Shown here piece by piece: positions 55,112-64,000 of a stretch of 64,000 nt of DNA. Positions within the stretch are counted from its first letter, which is position 1, and the number at the start of each line of letters is the position of its first letter. Location: the NCBI GenBank assembly GCA_937899415.1, contig CALBPI010000068.1, positions 1 through 64,000 on the forward strand, read 5' to 3'. This DNA is from an uncultured Gammaproteobacteria bacterium (GTDB lineage: Bacteria; Pseudomonadota; Gammaproteobacteria; Steroidobacterales; Woeseiaceae). The notes under the pieces were generated by a model. It was not told where the DNA came from. It ran no database searches and saw nothing but the letters and a program-made list of their open reading frames with translations. A program made the position numbers and the translations under genes.

Positions 55112-58100
55112 GCGTGCGGCGTTTTCGCTGGCTGCGCCGATCCGCGCTTGCTGTCCTTGTCTTGTTAGTGACACTGGTTGCGATGGCGTCCTGGCTCGCA
55201 GGGACAACCTCCGGTGCACGCTTTGTTGTGAATCGCGCGGTCGGCTACGTACCTGGCGCGTTGTCGATTGCCGAAGTCGACGGCACGCTGATCGGAGGCC
55301 TGACGCTACGGGGCGTGGCTTACGCTGACGGCGCGCTGCAGGCGCGTGTCGATGCGCTCACCGTCCGCGTAGCGCCTTCTGTGGTGATCAACTGGCGCCG
55401 TGTGACCGTTCGCGAACTGACCCTTTCGGGCATGGTTCTGACGCTTCCCGAATCGGGCAATGCCGAGCCCGCGCCCGAGGCGGGATCACTGCGTGTTCCC
55501 GCTATAGCGCTGGATCCGTTGCCCGTCGCACTGGACGTGGTGCGATTGTCGATCAATGACCTTCGGGTCGTGCGCGGCGCGGCACCCGAAATCGAGGTCA
55601 CGCGCGTGAGCTTCTCCGGGGAATTCGACGGGCAGGATCTCGAATTACGCGAGCTCGCGGTCGATGCCCCGATGGGCCGCGCCGCGCTAGCAGGCCGCGT
55701 GCAACTGTCCCCGGATCTGCGCGCGCGCCTCACGCTTGACTGGCTGCTGAGCGGCAATGCTGAAACGCAGGGCGCGCTCGTCGTGTCAGGAGACCGTGAG
55801 CGCTACGAGGTTCGCCACGAACTCGCGGCACCGTTTGTGGTGACGACAGCAGGAACCGTGGCCATGCCCATCGATGCGTCGCCGCGCGTTGATCTTGAGA
55901 GCACCGCGACGCGCATTGCCTACGCTACCGCATCGCAGGAGGTTGTCGCGACGGATCTTGTCGTGGGTGTTGCCGGTCGGACCGAAGACTGGCGCATGAC
56001 GGCTACGGCTGATCTTGATGGCGATGGCTTGTCGGGCCTTGCGGCGAGCCTCGAAGCCAGCGGTGATCTGCGTACGGTCGTGCTGGACGCCCTGGAACTC
56101 AACGAGGTTGGAGAAACGCGGCTCCGTGCGACGGGGTCGGCACGTTTCGTTAATGCGCCCGACTGGGACGCGACGCTCGAGCTGCGACAGCTGCCCACGG
56201 CGCGTGTGTTGCCTGACATTGATGCCGTGTTGACAGGTGCGCTTTCGGTGCAGGGCGCTTTGGGCGACGCGCCCACGGTTCGCGTGACGACCGACGGTAT
56301 CGAGGGTCTGTGGCGCGACTACGCCGTTACGCTTGTGGGCGCAGCGCGGGTTGAGCCTGATGCCGTGACCTTGGACGCCGTGCGCGCTTCGGTGGGTGAT
56401 AACCTGCTGTCGCTGGCCGGTACGCTGGGCCGCGAGGCTGGTGCAGAACTGGACGTGGCATTGCGTGCGCCGGAGTTGTCTGCGCTCTGGCCCGGTCTTG
56501 CGGGCGCGGCCTATGTGGAAGGAAGGGTTTCGGGCACGGTGTCAGCGCCCACGATTGCGTTGGCGCTCGACGTCCCTGAGCTTTCCTACGGTGAGCTGGC
56601 GTTGACCGCGTTGTCGGGACGCGTGGATGCAGACTCCGGCGTCTCAGGCGCCTTCGATGTCGACCTTGCGGCCGCAGCGGTTCGCTCAGGCGACACCCGC
56701 GCAGAGGACTTGCGCGTTGCGATCACAGGCCCGGTCGATGACCACATGATTGTGCTTGAGGGCGCATCGGCACCGTTGTCGCGTGCGCAGATTCGCGCGA
56801 CGGGTGGATACGCGTCGCAGCAATGGACAGGGCGTGTGACGGTCGCTGAACTCAGCCTCGCCGCACCCGACGCAGCAGTCGAAGACTGGTCGCTGGAGTC
56901 GCCCGTCGCGCTTTCCGCGTCCGCGCAGACCGTGCGGTTTGAGCAAGGTTGCCTGGCGAGCGCGTCGTCAGCACGTCTTTGTCTCGAGGCCCTGGTCACC
57001 CCCGATGAGATCGAAGCGCAGGCTTCGCTTGAGCGCCTCGACCTGTCGACCTGGTTGCCGCCAATTGCCGAAGGTCTGGAGATCGCAGGACGGGCCAACG
57101 CGAGCCTGCAGCTCGCAGGCCCGCGCGAGCGACTCAGTGGTGCTGCGTCGTTCGGCATCGACGGTCTCGAGATGGCACAAGGCGAGGGTGACGCGCGCAA
57201 TCGCGTCGCGTTTGATGATGCACAGGCAGCGCTGATACTCGAAGCCGGTTCTCTCAGCGCGACGCTGGGCCTGCGGGCCGACACTGGCGGCTTGCTGGAC
57301 GTGGAGATTGACGTCGGCGACGCCTACGCTTCCGACGACGCACTAAGCGGCACCGTCAACCTGTCAGTCCCGGATGTAACAGCGCTGAATGTGCTCAGCG
57401 ATGCGCTGGCATTCTCGGAGGGCACACTCGAAGGCGAGGTGCTGATCACGGGCACGCGGCAGCAGCCCCGGATCGAGACCGACTTTGATGCCACGGCGAT
57501 TCGTGCGCGTCTGTTGCCGTTGGGCATCGAGCTGCGGGAGCTGCGCTTCAATGCGGCATCGACGGACAGCGGCAGGGTTCGTATGGAGGCAGCCGGGCAA
57601 TCGGGTGAAGGCAGCTTCAGGCTTGAGGGGAATGCCCAGCTGCGGGGTGATGGTGCGCCCAATGCGCGAGCGTCTGTCAAAGCAACGCGACTGACCTTTC
57701 TCGACTTGCCCGATGCCACCGGCGTCGCGAGCCTCGATCTCAGCCTTGAGGCAAGCCCTGAACGGCAGTCGCTGTCCGGCTCGCTGGCCGTGGACAGTGC
57801 ATCAGTGATCGTTCGCGGCTTGCCAGAGAGCGCGGTCCGCGTGAGCGACGACATCGTCGTTGTCAACGAGGCCAAGGATGCGCCGAGCGGTGCACCGCCC
57901 GGTCCGCTGCGCACAGTAGACGTCAATGTGACGCTTTCCGAGGACGTCAGGCTTGAGGGTTTTGGCCTCAAGACGCGACTCGATGGGGACCTCAAGCTTA
58001 CGAAGCGGCCGCGTTCGGATCTTGCAGGTACGGGCAGCCTGCAACTCAAAGATGCGACCTACGAAGCCTACGGCCAGGCGCTCGAGGTCAGTCGTGGGCA

Positions 58101-58605
58101 ACTGGTGTTCAACGGGCCGCTTGATGCGCCCGTGCTCGACATTCGCGCGGAGCGAGTCGTTGACGAGACGCGCGTCGGTATCGACATCGCGGGCACGCCG
58201 GATGCCCTGTCGTCGACGCTGTTCTCGGAGCCTGCGCTGCCGGATGCCGAGGCGTTCAGTCTGTTGCTCACCGGGCGACCACTCGAGTCGGCAGGCGAGT
58301 CCGGCGACACGGCGCTGGCCGACGCGGCCCTGACACTCGGTCTCAAGCGCGCCTTCGGGGTCAGCAGCGCGATCCGCAATGCTGTCGGCCTCGACACGCT
58401 GACCGTGGCCGGCAGTGGTCGTGACGGGCGTGTGCTGGCAGGCAAGCAGCTCTCGAAAGACCTCTACCTCGAGTACGCCTACGGCGTGTTTGACCAGGTG
58501 AGTACGGTGCTCGTCCGTCTACAGCTCAACAAGCGCCTGGCGCTTGAGTCGCAGTCGGGTGATACGCAGTCCGTCGACCTCGTCTATTCCGTGGGCTCTC
58601 GCTGA
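55108..58605 (+). CDS. tamB: translocation and assembly module subunit TamB
   Basis: A 1165-residue periplasmic protein anchored by an N-terminal helix (SALAVLVLLVTLVAMASWLA). It consists of long AsmA/TamB-type beta repeats and ends in the conserved DUF490 domain (about 850-1165; VNVTLSEDVRLEGFGLKTRL, DLYLEYAYGVFDQVSTVLVR). Bacterial TamB proteins bridge the membranes and help lipid transport and outer-membrane protein assembly. The GTG overlaps the tamA stop. Length is close to E. coli TamB (1259). Confidence 0.93.
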   Translation: MSVRRFRWLRRSALAVLVLLVTLVAMASWLAGTTSGARFVVNRAVGYVPGALSIAEVDGTLIGGLTLRGVAYADGALQARVDALTVRVAPSVVINWRRVTVRELTLSGMVLTLPESGNAEPAPEAGSLRVPAIALDPLPVALDVVRLSINDLRVVRGAAPEIEVTRVSFSGEFDGQDLELRELAVDAPMGRAALAGRVQLSPDLRARLTLDWLLSGNAETQGALVVSGDRERYEVRHELAAPFVVTTAGTVAMPIDASPRVDLESTATRIAYATASQEVVATDLVVGVAGRTEDWRMTATADLDGDGLSGLAASLEASGDLRTVVLDALELNEVGETRLRATGSARFVNAPDWDATLELRQLPTARVLPDIDAVLTGALSVQGALGDAPTVRVTTDGIEGLWRDYAVTLVGAARVEPDAVTLDAVRASVGDNLLSLAGTLGREAGAELDVALRAPELSALWPGLAGAAYVEGRVSGTVSAPTIALALDVPELSYGELALTALSGRVDADSGVSGAFDVDLAAAAVRSGDTRAEDLRVAITGPVDDHMIVLEGASAPLSRAQIRATGGYASQQWTGRVTVAELSLAAPDAAVEDWSLESPVALSASAQTVRFEQGCLASASSARLCLEALVTPDEIEAQASLERLDLSTWLPPIAEGLEIAGRANASLQLAGPRERLSGAASFGIDGLEMAQGEGDARNRVAFDDAQAALILEAGSLSATLGLRADTGGLLDVEIDVGDAYASDDALSGTVNLSVPDVTALNVLSDALAFSEGTLEGEVLITGTRQQPRIETDFDATAIRARLLPLGIELRELRFNAASTDSGRVRMEAAGQSGEGSFRLEGNAQLRGDGAPNARASVKATRLTFLDLPDATGVASLDLSLEASPERQSLSGSLAVDSASVIVRGLPESAVRVSDDIVVVNEAKDAPSGAPPGPLRTVDVNVTLSEDVRLEGFGLKTRLDGDLKLTKRPRSDLAGTGSLQLKDATYEAYGQALEVSRGQLVFNGPLDAPVLDIRAERVVDETRVGIDIAGTPDALSSTLFSEPALPDAEAFSLLLTGRPLESAGESGDTALADAALTLGLKRAFGVSSAIRNAVGLDTLTVAGSGRDGRVLAGKQLSKDLYLEYAYGVFDQVSTVLVRLQLNKRLALESQSGDTQSVDLVYSVGSR

Positions 58606-58668
58606 GCGGTACCCGCCACGACTGCCAGTCCGTATACTTCGGCGCTGGTTTCCCAAGCGGTAGTTGTG

Positions 58669-59637
58669 ATGTCTTTACCCCCCGTTCTGCAGAATAGCCT
58701 GCGTCTGCCCGTCGTCGGCGCGCCCATGTTCATCGTTTCGGGGCCCAAGCTCGTTATCGAGCAGTGCCGGGCCGGCATCGTTGGCAGTTTTCCTGCGCTG
58801 AATGCGCGCCCGCAGCCCCTGCTCGACGACTGGCTTGCTGAGATTACAGAAACGCTGGAACTAGAGCGGGCGGCGAATCCGGATAAGCCCATCGCGCCCT
58901 TTGCCGTGAACCAGATCTGTCACGCGAGCAACGACCGCCTCGAGGCGGATCTCGAGTCGTGCGTGAAGTTCAAGGTGCCGATCATCATTACGAGCCTGCG
59001 TCCGCCGCAGATTGTTGTGGACGCCGTGCACAGCTACGGCGGTGTTGTGTTCCATGACGTCATCAACATGCGTCACGCACGCAAGGCCATCGAGCAAGGC
59101 GTCGACGGCATCATCGCCGTGTGCGCCGGCGCGGGTGGTCACGCGGGCATGCTGAGCCCGTTTGCGCTCATCAAAGAGCTGCGCGCCGAGTTCGACGGCA
59201 CAATTTTGCTGTCGGGCGCCATGACCTCGGGTCAGGACGTCATTGCTGCTCAGGCGATTGGCGCCGACCTGGCCTACATCGGGTCGCGGTTCATCGCCAC
59301 GGAAGAGGCAAACGCCGACTCGGGCTACAAGCAGATGCTCGTGGAGACGGCGGCCGTCGATATCGTCTACAGCTCGTTGTTCACGGGGGTACTGGGCAAC
59401 TACCTGAAGCCCAGCATCACCAACGCGGGACTCGACCCCGACAACCTGCCCGCGGCTGACAAGTCGACGATGAACTTCGGCAGCGGTGGCAACCAGAAGT
59501 CCAAGGCCTGGCGCGATATCTGGGGTGCAGGTCAGGGTGTGGGCAGCATCCATGATGTGCTGCCCGTCGCCGAACTCGTCGAGCGTATGGCCGACGAATA
59601 CGCCGACACCATGGCGCGGCTCCGGGGCGCCGCCTGA
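58669..59637 (+). CDS. nitronate monooxygenase (NMO/2-nitropropane dioxygenase family)
   Basis: A 322-residue FMN-dependent TIM-barrel enzyme. Typical motifs are RLPVVGAPMFIVSGPKLVIE at the N terminus, ITSLRPPQIVVDAVHSYGG, ICAGAGGHAG-type phosphate/FMN region (IIAVCAGAGGHAGMLSPFAL), and GADLAYIGSRFIATEE. It oxidises alkyl nitronates such as propionate 3-nitronate in characterised members, but many homologues have other substrates. The ATG at 58669 is used; a GTG at 58666 would add one residue. crcB follows after eight bases. Confidence 0.88.
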   Translation: MSLPPVLQNSLRLPVVGAPMFIVSGPKLVIEQCRAGIVGSFPALNARPQPLLDDWLAEITETLELERAANPDKPIAPFAVNQICHASNDRLEADLESCVKFKVPIIITSLRPPQIVVDAVHSYGGVVFHDVINMRHARKAIEQGVDGIIAVCAGAGGHAGMLSPFALIKELRAEFDGTILLSGAMTSGQDVIAAQAIGADLAYIGSRFIATEEANADSGYKQMLVETAAVDIVYSSLFTGVLGNYLKPSITNAGLDPDNLPAADKSTMNFGSGGNQKSKAWRDIWGAGQGVGSIHDVLPVAELVERMADEYADTMARLRGAA

Positions 59638-59645
59638 GGCGCGCC

Positions 59646-60029
59646 GTGCCCGTCGCGAAGCAGCTGATCCTGGTCGCGCTGGGTGGCGCGGCGGGCGCAG
59701 CCTGCCGCCACCTTGTAAACCTGGGGTTTGCGCGCAGCGACTATCCCTGGTCGACGATGATCGTCAATGTCGCGGGTTCGCTGTTGTTGGGTGCGCTTGT
59801 GTACTGGTTCGCCCTTCGGGGTGGTGCCTGGGAGACGAGCGGTCGCTTGTTGCTGGCAACGGGGTTTTGCGGTGCGTTCACAACCATGTCGGCGCTGGCA
59901 CTCGAAACGCGAGAGCTCGCGGAGGTCAGCTCGTCCTGGTCCGCGTCCTTATTCGCACTGGGCACCCTCGGTTTGTCGATTGCCGGCCTGATTATCGGTG
60001 CCGGCCTGGCGCGCGCGGTGCTCGACTAA
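59646..60029 (+). CDS. crcB: fluoride ion channel CrcB
   Basis: A 127-residue four-helix fluoride exporter (Fluc). Family motifs seen are GGAAGAACRHLVN near the N terminus, STMIVNVAGSLLLGAL with the conserved asparagine and GFCGAFTTMSALALETREL, the Phe/Thr-lined pore and sodium site. The GTG start lies eight bases after the nitronate monooxygenase gene, with no room for a fluoride riboswitch. It converges on the decarboxylase gene with overlapping stops. Confidence 0.93.
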   Translation: MPVAKQLILVALGGAAGAACRHLVNLGFARSDYPWSTMIVNVAGSLLLGALVYWFALRGGAWETSGRLLLATGFCGAFTTMSALALETRELAEVSSSWSASLFALGTLGLSIAGLIIGAGLARAVLD

Positions 60030-61411
60030 GCGGCGTCGCGCGCGACCGCGGCATCGCGTGAGACTGTAAGCCGTGCCGTGATGTCGTCGATCCAGTCCCG
60101 ATGCTCTGCCTTCATGAGGCAGCTGCGCAGGCATGTCAGCGTATCTCGATCAGCTGTCATGGCCGACAGACCCGCCGGCAGACGCTCGGGTGCCACGTCG
60201 ATCAGCGCCAGGTGCAAATCGCGCTGGGCGGCCTCGTCGAAAATTGCCTGAGCCAATCGCGAGGATTCGCTGAACGAGCTCGAATTGACGCCCCAAACGA
60301 TGATATCGAGCTCGGGTGCCTGCAGCAGCGTGAAGCCCTCGTCGGCCTCGACACGAGCGGCAAGATCGCGCGCGGCCGCGATGCACTGCTCGAGCATGCC
60401 TGCAAACGTCCTGCCACGTTCCAGCGGCAAGAGTCTTTGCGTGGTCCACAACGCGACGGCTGCGGCTCCAGCCCGAGAGCACTCAAGGCTGATCTCGCCC
60501 AGGTGCAAGTCGTCCGAGCTGAAGTAGGTGTAGGGCGAATCGTGTTGGTAGTGCCGTCCGACGGCCGGGTCGGGAAACAGGATGCAGCCGCAACCATAAG
60601 GCTGTAGTCCGTGCTTGTGCGGATCGATGGCGACGCTGTCCGCGTGCGCGATCGCATCGTAGGCGCGACGCGCGTCGTCACCCAGCGTTGAGGCCAGCGT
60701 GAAATAACCCCCGTAGGCGGCGTCGACGTGAACGCGGATATCGCGCGGACGGCAAAGCGCCAGAATCGCATCGACACGGTCGACCGAGCCCGCACTCGTC
60801 GTGCCTGCCGTGGCCACGACCGTACCAATGTCGTCGGTGCTGTCGAGCAGGGCTTCAAGCGCGTCGAGCGACATCCGGCCCGTGTGGTCAGTTGGGCAGG
60901 CCGTGAACGGTACGCCCAGCACGGCCGACAGGCGGCTGTGCGTGTAGTGAGACTCCGCCGAGGCGACAACACGGCGCCCGCCGGTTTCTTCCCGCGACAC
61001 CCAAAGTGCTTCGAGGTTGGCCACCGTGCCGCCTGAGGTCAGGTGGCCCAGGTGTGTCTCGAATCCGAACATGGCAGCGATTTCTGCAACGGCTTCTTTT
61101 TCCATCGCGGAGCTCGCGCGTCCGCCGTCGAGTGCGTGGTTGTTGGGATTCACATACTGCGCGAGCTGGTAGGCGAGCCGCGCGACGGGGTGCGGCGGCT
61201 TGAGCATCTGACCCGCGTAGAGCGGGTGGGCGTAAGGGTAGTTGTCTTGCAGCCGTTCCGCGGCCGCAAGCAATGCATCGCGTGCGGCGTCGTCGATTGC
61301 GGGGCGCGTGGACGCGGGTAGTGACAGGCTGTCGCCGAGGCGATCAACGGCGGCGTCGAGCGCGGCAATGGCGCCTGGCTCCTGCAATTCGAAGCGGTTG
61401 TCGGTTGTCAT
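60026..61411 (-). CDS. PLP-dependent group II decarboxylase
   Basis: A 461-residue pyridoxal-phosphate decarboxylase. The PLP lysine is K266 in VAIDPHKHGLQPYGCG, and HLTSGGTVANLEALWVSREE, VDAAYGGYF and GTTSAGSVD complete the cofactor site. Group II members decarboxylate glutamate, tyrosine, DOPA, tryptophan, diaminobutyrate or aspartate; the substrate is not evident. It stands upstream of no clear partner on the minus strand, ten bases after the pirin gene boundary, so they are a likely two-gene unit only if the order is pirin then decarboxylase. Confidence 0.85.
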   Translation of the reverse strand: MTTDNRFELQEPGAIAALDAAVDRLGDSLSLPASTRPAIDDAARDALLAAAERLQDNYPYAHPLYAGQMLKPPHPVARLAYQLAQYVNPNNHALDGGRASSAMEKEAVAEIAAMFGFETHLGHLTSGGTVANLEALWVSREETGGRRVVASAESHYTHSRLSAVLGVPFTACPTDHTGRMSLDALEALLDSTDDIGTVVATAGTTSAGSVDRVDAILALCRPRDIRVHVDAAYGGYFTLASTLGDDARRAYDAIAHADSVAIDPHKHGLQPYGCGCILFPDPAVGRHYQHDSPYTYFSSDDLHLGEISLECSRAGAAAVALWTTQRLLPLERGRTFAGMLEQCIAAARDLAARVEADEGFTLLQAPELDIIVWGVNSSSFSESSRLAQAIFDEAAQRDLHLALIDVAPERLPAGLSAMTADRDTLTCLRSCLMKAEHRDWIDDITARLTVSRDAAVARDAA

Positions 61412-61420
61412 GTGTTGCGT

Positions 61421-62293
61421 TTACTCGGGGAGGGGAATGAACTCGTCGTCGCCAGGCACCCGATCGAAGCGCATGTTGGCCCAGTCCTGCTTTGCGGTCT
61501 CGATGCGATCGAGTCGACTGGAGACGAAGTTCCACCAGATGTGGCGCTTCTCGGGCATCGGATCGCCGCCGAGCAGCATAACGCGTGAGCCTGCTGCGAC
61601 CGACATGGTCACGGGAGCGCCCACGCTGAAGATGACCATCTCGCCGTCACCGAATTGCTGACCGTCGACATGGATGCTGCCCGTCACGACGTACGCGGCG
61701 CGGTCATCGAACCGATCCTCCAACGTTACGCTGCCTGCGCCCTCGGCGTGACAGTCGGCGTAGAACATGGGCCAAAGGGTGTCGACGGGTGCGGTGTGAC
61801 CCGCCATCTCGCCTGCGATGAGGCGAAAGGACAGTGCGCCGTCCTGCCAGGCCGGCAGGGTGTCGGCAGCGTGGTGTACGAAGGAGGGTTCGATTTCCTC
61901 ATGTTCGACAGGCAGCGCGAGCCATGACTGGATCCCGTGGATGCGTGATTCGGCGTTGCGCGACGCATCGTCGCTACGCTCGCTGTGGGTGATGCCACGG
62001 CCCGCGGTCATCCAGTTCACGGCACCCGGCTCGATATTCTGGTTGGCGCCGACACTGTCGCGGTGAAAGAGGCTGCCCTCAAACAGGTAGGTGACCGTCG
62101 CCAGATTGATGTGGGGGTGGGGGCGTACATCGATGCCCTTGCCCGGGGGAAACACGGCGGGGCCCATGTGGTCGAAAAAGATGAACGGGCCCACGGTCGG
62201 GTGCGATCCGTGGGGCAGCACGCGGCGCACGGTGAAGTCGCCTAAGTCGCGTTCACGTGGGCGGATTACGGTCTCGATGCTATGCATTTCCAT
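61421..62293 (-). CDS. pirin family protein
   Basis: A 290-residue bicupin. Iron ligands are in the N-terminal cupin: RPHPHINLATVTYLFEG supplies two histidines and GRGITHSERS supplies a histidine and glutamate. The HGSHPTVGPFIFFDHMGP segment is diagnostic. Pirins are quercetinase-like dioxygenases or redox sensors; the role here is unknown. The start is either the codon at 62293 (MEMHSIET) or the ATG at 62287. It lies ten bases upstream of the decarboxylase gene on the same strand, so the two are probably co-transcribed. Confidence 0.9.
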   Translation of the reverse strand: MEMHSIETVIRPRERDLGDFTVRRVLPHGSHPTVGPFIFFDHMGPAVFPPGKGIDVRPHPHINLATVTYLFEGSLFHRDSVGANQNIEPGAVNWMTAGRGITHSERSDDASRNAESRIHGIQSWLALPVEHEEIEPSFVHHAADTLPAWQDGALSFRLIAGEMAGHTAPVDTLWPMFYADCHAEGAGSVTLEDRFDDRAAYVVTGSIHVDGQQFGDGEMVIFSVGAPVTMSVAAGSRVMLLGGDPMPEKRHIWWNFVSSRLDRIETAKQDWANMRFDRVPGDDEFIPLPE

Positions 62294-62407
62294 GAGGTTG
62301 CCGCTATGTAGGGAAGCCCCATTGTTTCACACGCGCGGCGCCCCGTGCACACAGACGGGGGCTTGTATCGCGCAAGCTTCAGGGTCCGACCGACCGACTA
62401 TTCCGCC

Positions 62408-63736
62408 ATGATCGATTTGCTGAGTCTTGCTGTTCCGTTCTTCCTCGCCGCCATCGCGGTGGAGTGGGTGCTTGATCGGCGTGGCAACGTGGGCTGGATG
62501 CCTTGGCAGGATGCCCTGGGCAGCCTGAGTGCCGGTGCGCTGAGTACCACAACGGGTTTATTCACCAAGTTGATCGGCATCGCCGTCTACGCCTGGGTGC
62601 TTGAGCACTTCGCGCTATGGCGGATGCCTGCTGAGTGGTTCGACCTGTCCGCGTCGGGCGTGCTGGCCTGGCTCGGTGTGCTGCTGACCTGGGACTTCTT
62701 CTATTACTGGAAGCACCGTCTCGGGCACGAGGTGGCGCTGCTCTGGGCGGCGCACAGCGTTCATCACCAGAGTGAGGAGTACAACCTCACCACGGCACTG
62801 CGTCAGACCAGCACGGACTTCATCATCGGCTGGATCGTGTACGTGCCCATGTTTCTGCTCGGCGTGCCATTGCATGTGTTCGCAACGGTCGCCGCGCTCG
62901 ATCTCATTTACCAGTTCTGGGTGCACACCCGGCACATCGACAAACTGGGCTGGGCCGACCGCGTATTCGTCACGCCGTCCAATCATCGTGTCCACCACGC
63001 CCAGAACACGCCGTACCTCGACAAAAACTACGGCGGCATCCTTATCATCTGGGACCGGCTGTTCGGGACCTTTGCCGAGGAGCGCGATGACGAGCCCGTT
63101 GTATTCGGCGTGCGTCGCCCGTTGTCGAGCTTCAACGTGTTTGAGGCCAACTGGAGTGTCTATCGCGATCTCATTGCTGACAGCCGGCACGCTTCGAACT
63201 GGCGTGACCGGTTCGCCCTTTGGCTGCGGCACCCGGGATGGCGCCCCGACGATGTGGCTGCGCGCTATCCGCGGCCCTATGCGCCGCTCGAGGCATTCCA
63301 GAAGCACAGCGCGCTGGTGTCTGAACCCAGCCGTCGTTATCTGCTGACGCAATTCACGGTGGCAATCCTGATGACACTCGTTATCGGCGTCTTAGCACCG
63401 GGTGCAAGCTGGCAGGGGTTGCTCGCCGCCTGCGTGGTGCTGTGGCTGCTACTCGCAAGCGTAGGTATCGCGAGCGATGCACGGCCGGGTGCGGTTGCCT
63501 TTGAGCTCATCCGCCTTGCCGCGACTGTGCCACTTGCCGCGTACGCGGCCGCCGAGATTGCGCCCGTGTCCCGTGGTGGCGTTGTCGTTGCGGCAATCGT
63601 GTACGCGCTGTCCAGCGCGGCGTGGGTGGTGCGGGGCGACGCGCTCGCGTCGGTTCCCGAAGCATCGGGTCAGGCCACGTCGGCGGAACTCTCCGACGCA
63701 TCGGGCAGCCAGCGCGAGAGCATGTCACGCAGCTGA
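62408..63736 (+). CDS. sterol desaturase/fatty acid hydroxylase family membrane protein
   Basis: A 442-residue integral membrane diiron enzyme. The histidine boxes are HRLGHE, HSVHHQSEEYN and HRVHHAQNTPY, the pattern of the fatty acid hydroxylase superfamily (PF04116). An extra C-terminal half with four or five further membrane helices follows the catalytic part. The substrate is not identifiable (sterol, hopanoid, alkylglycerol or lipid A acyl). The ATG at 62408 has no good ribosome binding site; an upstream GTG at 62345 is possible. Its end overlaps the convergent receiver gene by 67 bases. Confidence 0.85.
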   Translation: MIDLLSLAVPFFLAAIAVEWVLDRRGNVGWMPWQDALGSLSAGALSTTTGLFTKLIGIAVYAWVLEHFALWRMPAEWFDLSASGVLAWLGVLLTWDFFYYWKHRLGHEVALLWAAHSVHHQSEEYNLTTALRQTSTDFIIGWIVYVPMFLLGVPLHVFATVAALDLIYQFWVHTRHIDKLGWADRVFVTPSNHRVHHAQNTPYLDKNYGGILIIWDRLFGTFAEERDDEPVVFGVRRPLSSFNVFEANWSVYRDLIADSRHASNWRDRFALWLRHPGWRPDDVAARYPRPYAPLEAFQKHSALVSEPSRRYLLTQFTVAILMTLVIGVLAPGASWQGLLAACVVLWLLLASVGIASDARPGAVAFELIRLAATVPLAAYAAAEIAPVSRGGVVVAAIVYALSSAAWVVRGDALASVPEASGQATSAELSDASGSQRESMSRS

Positions 63737-64000
63737 GACAGCGTGAAGGGCTTACTCAGGTAGTCGTCCATGCCGGCCTCGGCGCAGCGTTCCCGGTCGC
63801 CGTCGAGCGCATTGGCCGTGAGTGCAATGACGGGCACAGTGGTCTGACCTGACGTTGCCTCTCGTTCACGTAGTTGACGCGTTGCCACGAAGCCATCCAT
63901 CACGGGCATCTGGCAATCCATGAGTACCAGCGCAAAGTGGCTGCGCTCGAGCGCCGCGAGCGCCTCCTCGCCATTGGTGGCGATCTCCCAGGTGCAGTGT
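63670..64000 (-). CDS. response regulator receiver domain, C-terminal part of a larger signalling protein
   Basis: The minus strand from the window edge to 63670 encodes at least 110 residues in one open frame. They show a CheY-like receiver: the phosphoacceptor Asp lies in LVLMDCQMPVMDGF, the switch region in IALTANALDGDRE and the conserved lysine in YLSKPFTLSQLRDMLSRWL. The frame is open through the edge, so the start and N-terminal domains are missing. The sequence style is that of the C-terminal receiver of hybrid histidine kinases. The partial frame beginning at an internal ATG (63921) is not the true start. Confidence 0.85.
   Translation of the reverse strand, partial: HCTWEIATNGEEALAALERSHFALVLMDCQMPVMDGFVATRQLREREATSGQTTVPVIALTANALDGDRERCAEAGMDDYLSKPFTLSQLRDMLSRWLPDASESSADVA

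Noticed and set aside
59637-59646. A fluoride riboswitch before crcB
   Set aside because: Only eight bases separate the genes, too short for the riboswitch.

Overview
The window is a chromosomal segment of a GC-rich, Gram-negative gammaproteobacterium, probably free-living and aerobic. The evidence is a complete ccmABCDEFGHI cytochrome c maturation operon, a TamA/TamB outer-membrane assembly pair, HrpA, a PhoP/PhoQ-like two-component pair, SPFH/NfeD membrane proteins, and gene neighbourhoods recognisable from Escherichia coli (nudJ-mnmA with purB, rluE divergent from icd, uvrC-pgsA followed by Gly/Cys/Leu tRNAs). A class II DAHP synthase, homogentisate catabolism, a lysine dehydrogenase/aminoadipate semialdehyde dehydrogenase pair and periplasmic amidohydrolases point to a Pseudomonas-, Xanthomonadales- or Woeseia-like lineage rather than an enteric. 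I cannot name the genus. No transposase, integrase, phage gene or CRISPR array was seen.

Layout. 1-3083 (minus): purB, GNAT, DUF7931-like, nudJ, mnmA (cut by the left edge). 3248-7284: fumC, a NudL-type Nudix hydrolase, a CFA-synthase-like methyltransferase (minus) and mazG, which has an AT-rich, possibly leaderless start. 7396-14241: a glycine-zipper protein, a PepSY-like protein, phoP-like, phoQ-like and hrpA. 14244-16554 (minus): NfeD protease and slipin. 16657-18063: a one-domain asparaginase and a periplasmic MBL hydrolase. 18076-20764 (minus): lysine 6-dehydrogenase-like gene and amaB. 20991-24385: class II DAHP synthase, rluE (minus), icd. 24393-27472: family 5 uracil-DNA glycosylase, uvrC, pgsA.

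27572-35950 is the most interesting stretch. tRNA-Gly(GCC), tRNA-Cys(GCA) and tRNA-Leu(UAA) follow pgsA in the same order as glyW-cysT-leuZ of E. coli, but gene cassettes lie in the two gaps: fahA-like plus hmgA between Gly and Cys, and a four-gene operon between Cys and Leu. That operon encodes a TelA-family protein, a superfamily 2 helicase with a C-terminal hydrophobic hairpin, a membrane/helical protein resembling XpaC, and a polytopic membrane protein. It is my candidate for an undescribed membrane-linked stress or defence system.

35973-43284: small envelope proteins, an AraC-type regulator, an HtrA-like protease, a DUF6265-type lipoprotein, a double DsbA-fold protein without CXXC, tRNA-Ser(CGA) with a copy of its 3' end nearby, and an ExeA-like ATPase fused to an FHA domain with a damaged P-loop. 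43522-50629: the ccm operon, in which most genes overlap, plus a hotdog thioesterase. 50717-58605: two tandem periplasmic amidohydrolases (the second apparently lacking metal ligands), then tamA and tamB. 58669-64000: nitronate monooxygenase, crcB, a PLP decarboxylase (minus), pirin (minus), a sterol desaturase/fatty acid hydroxylase family protein, and the C-terminal receiver domain of a signalling protein (minus) that runs off the right edge.
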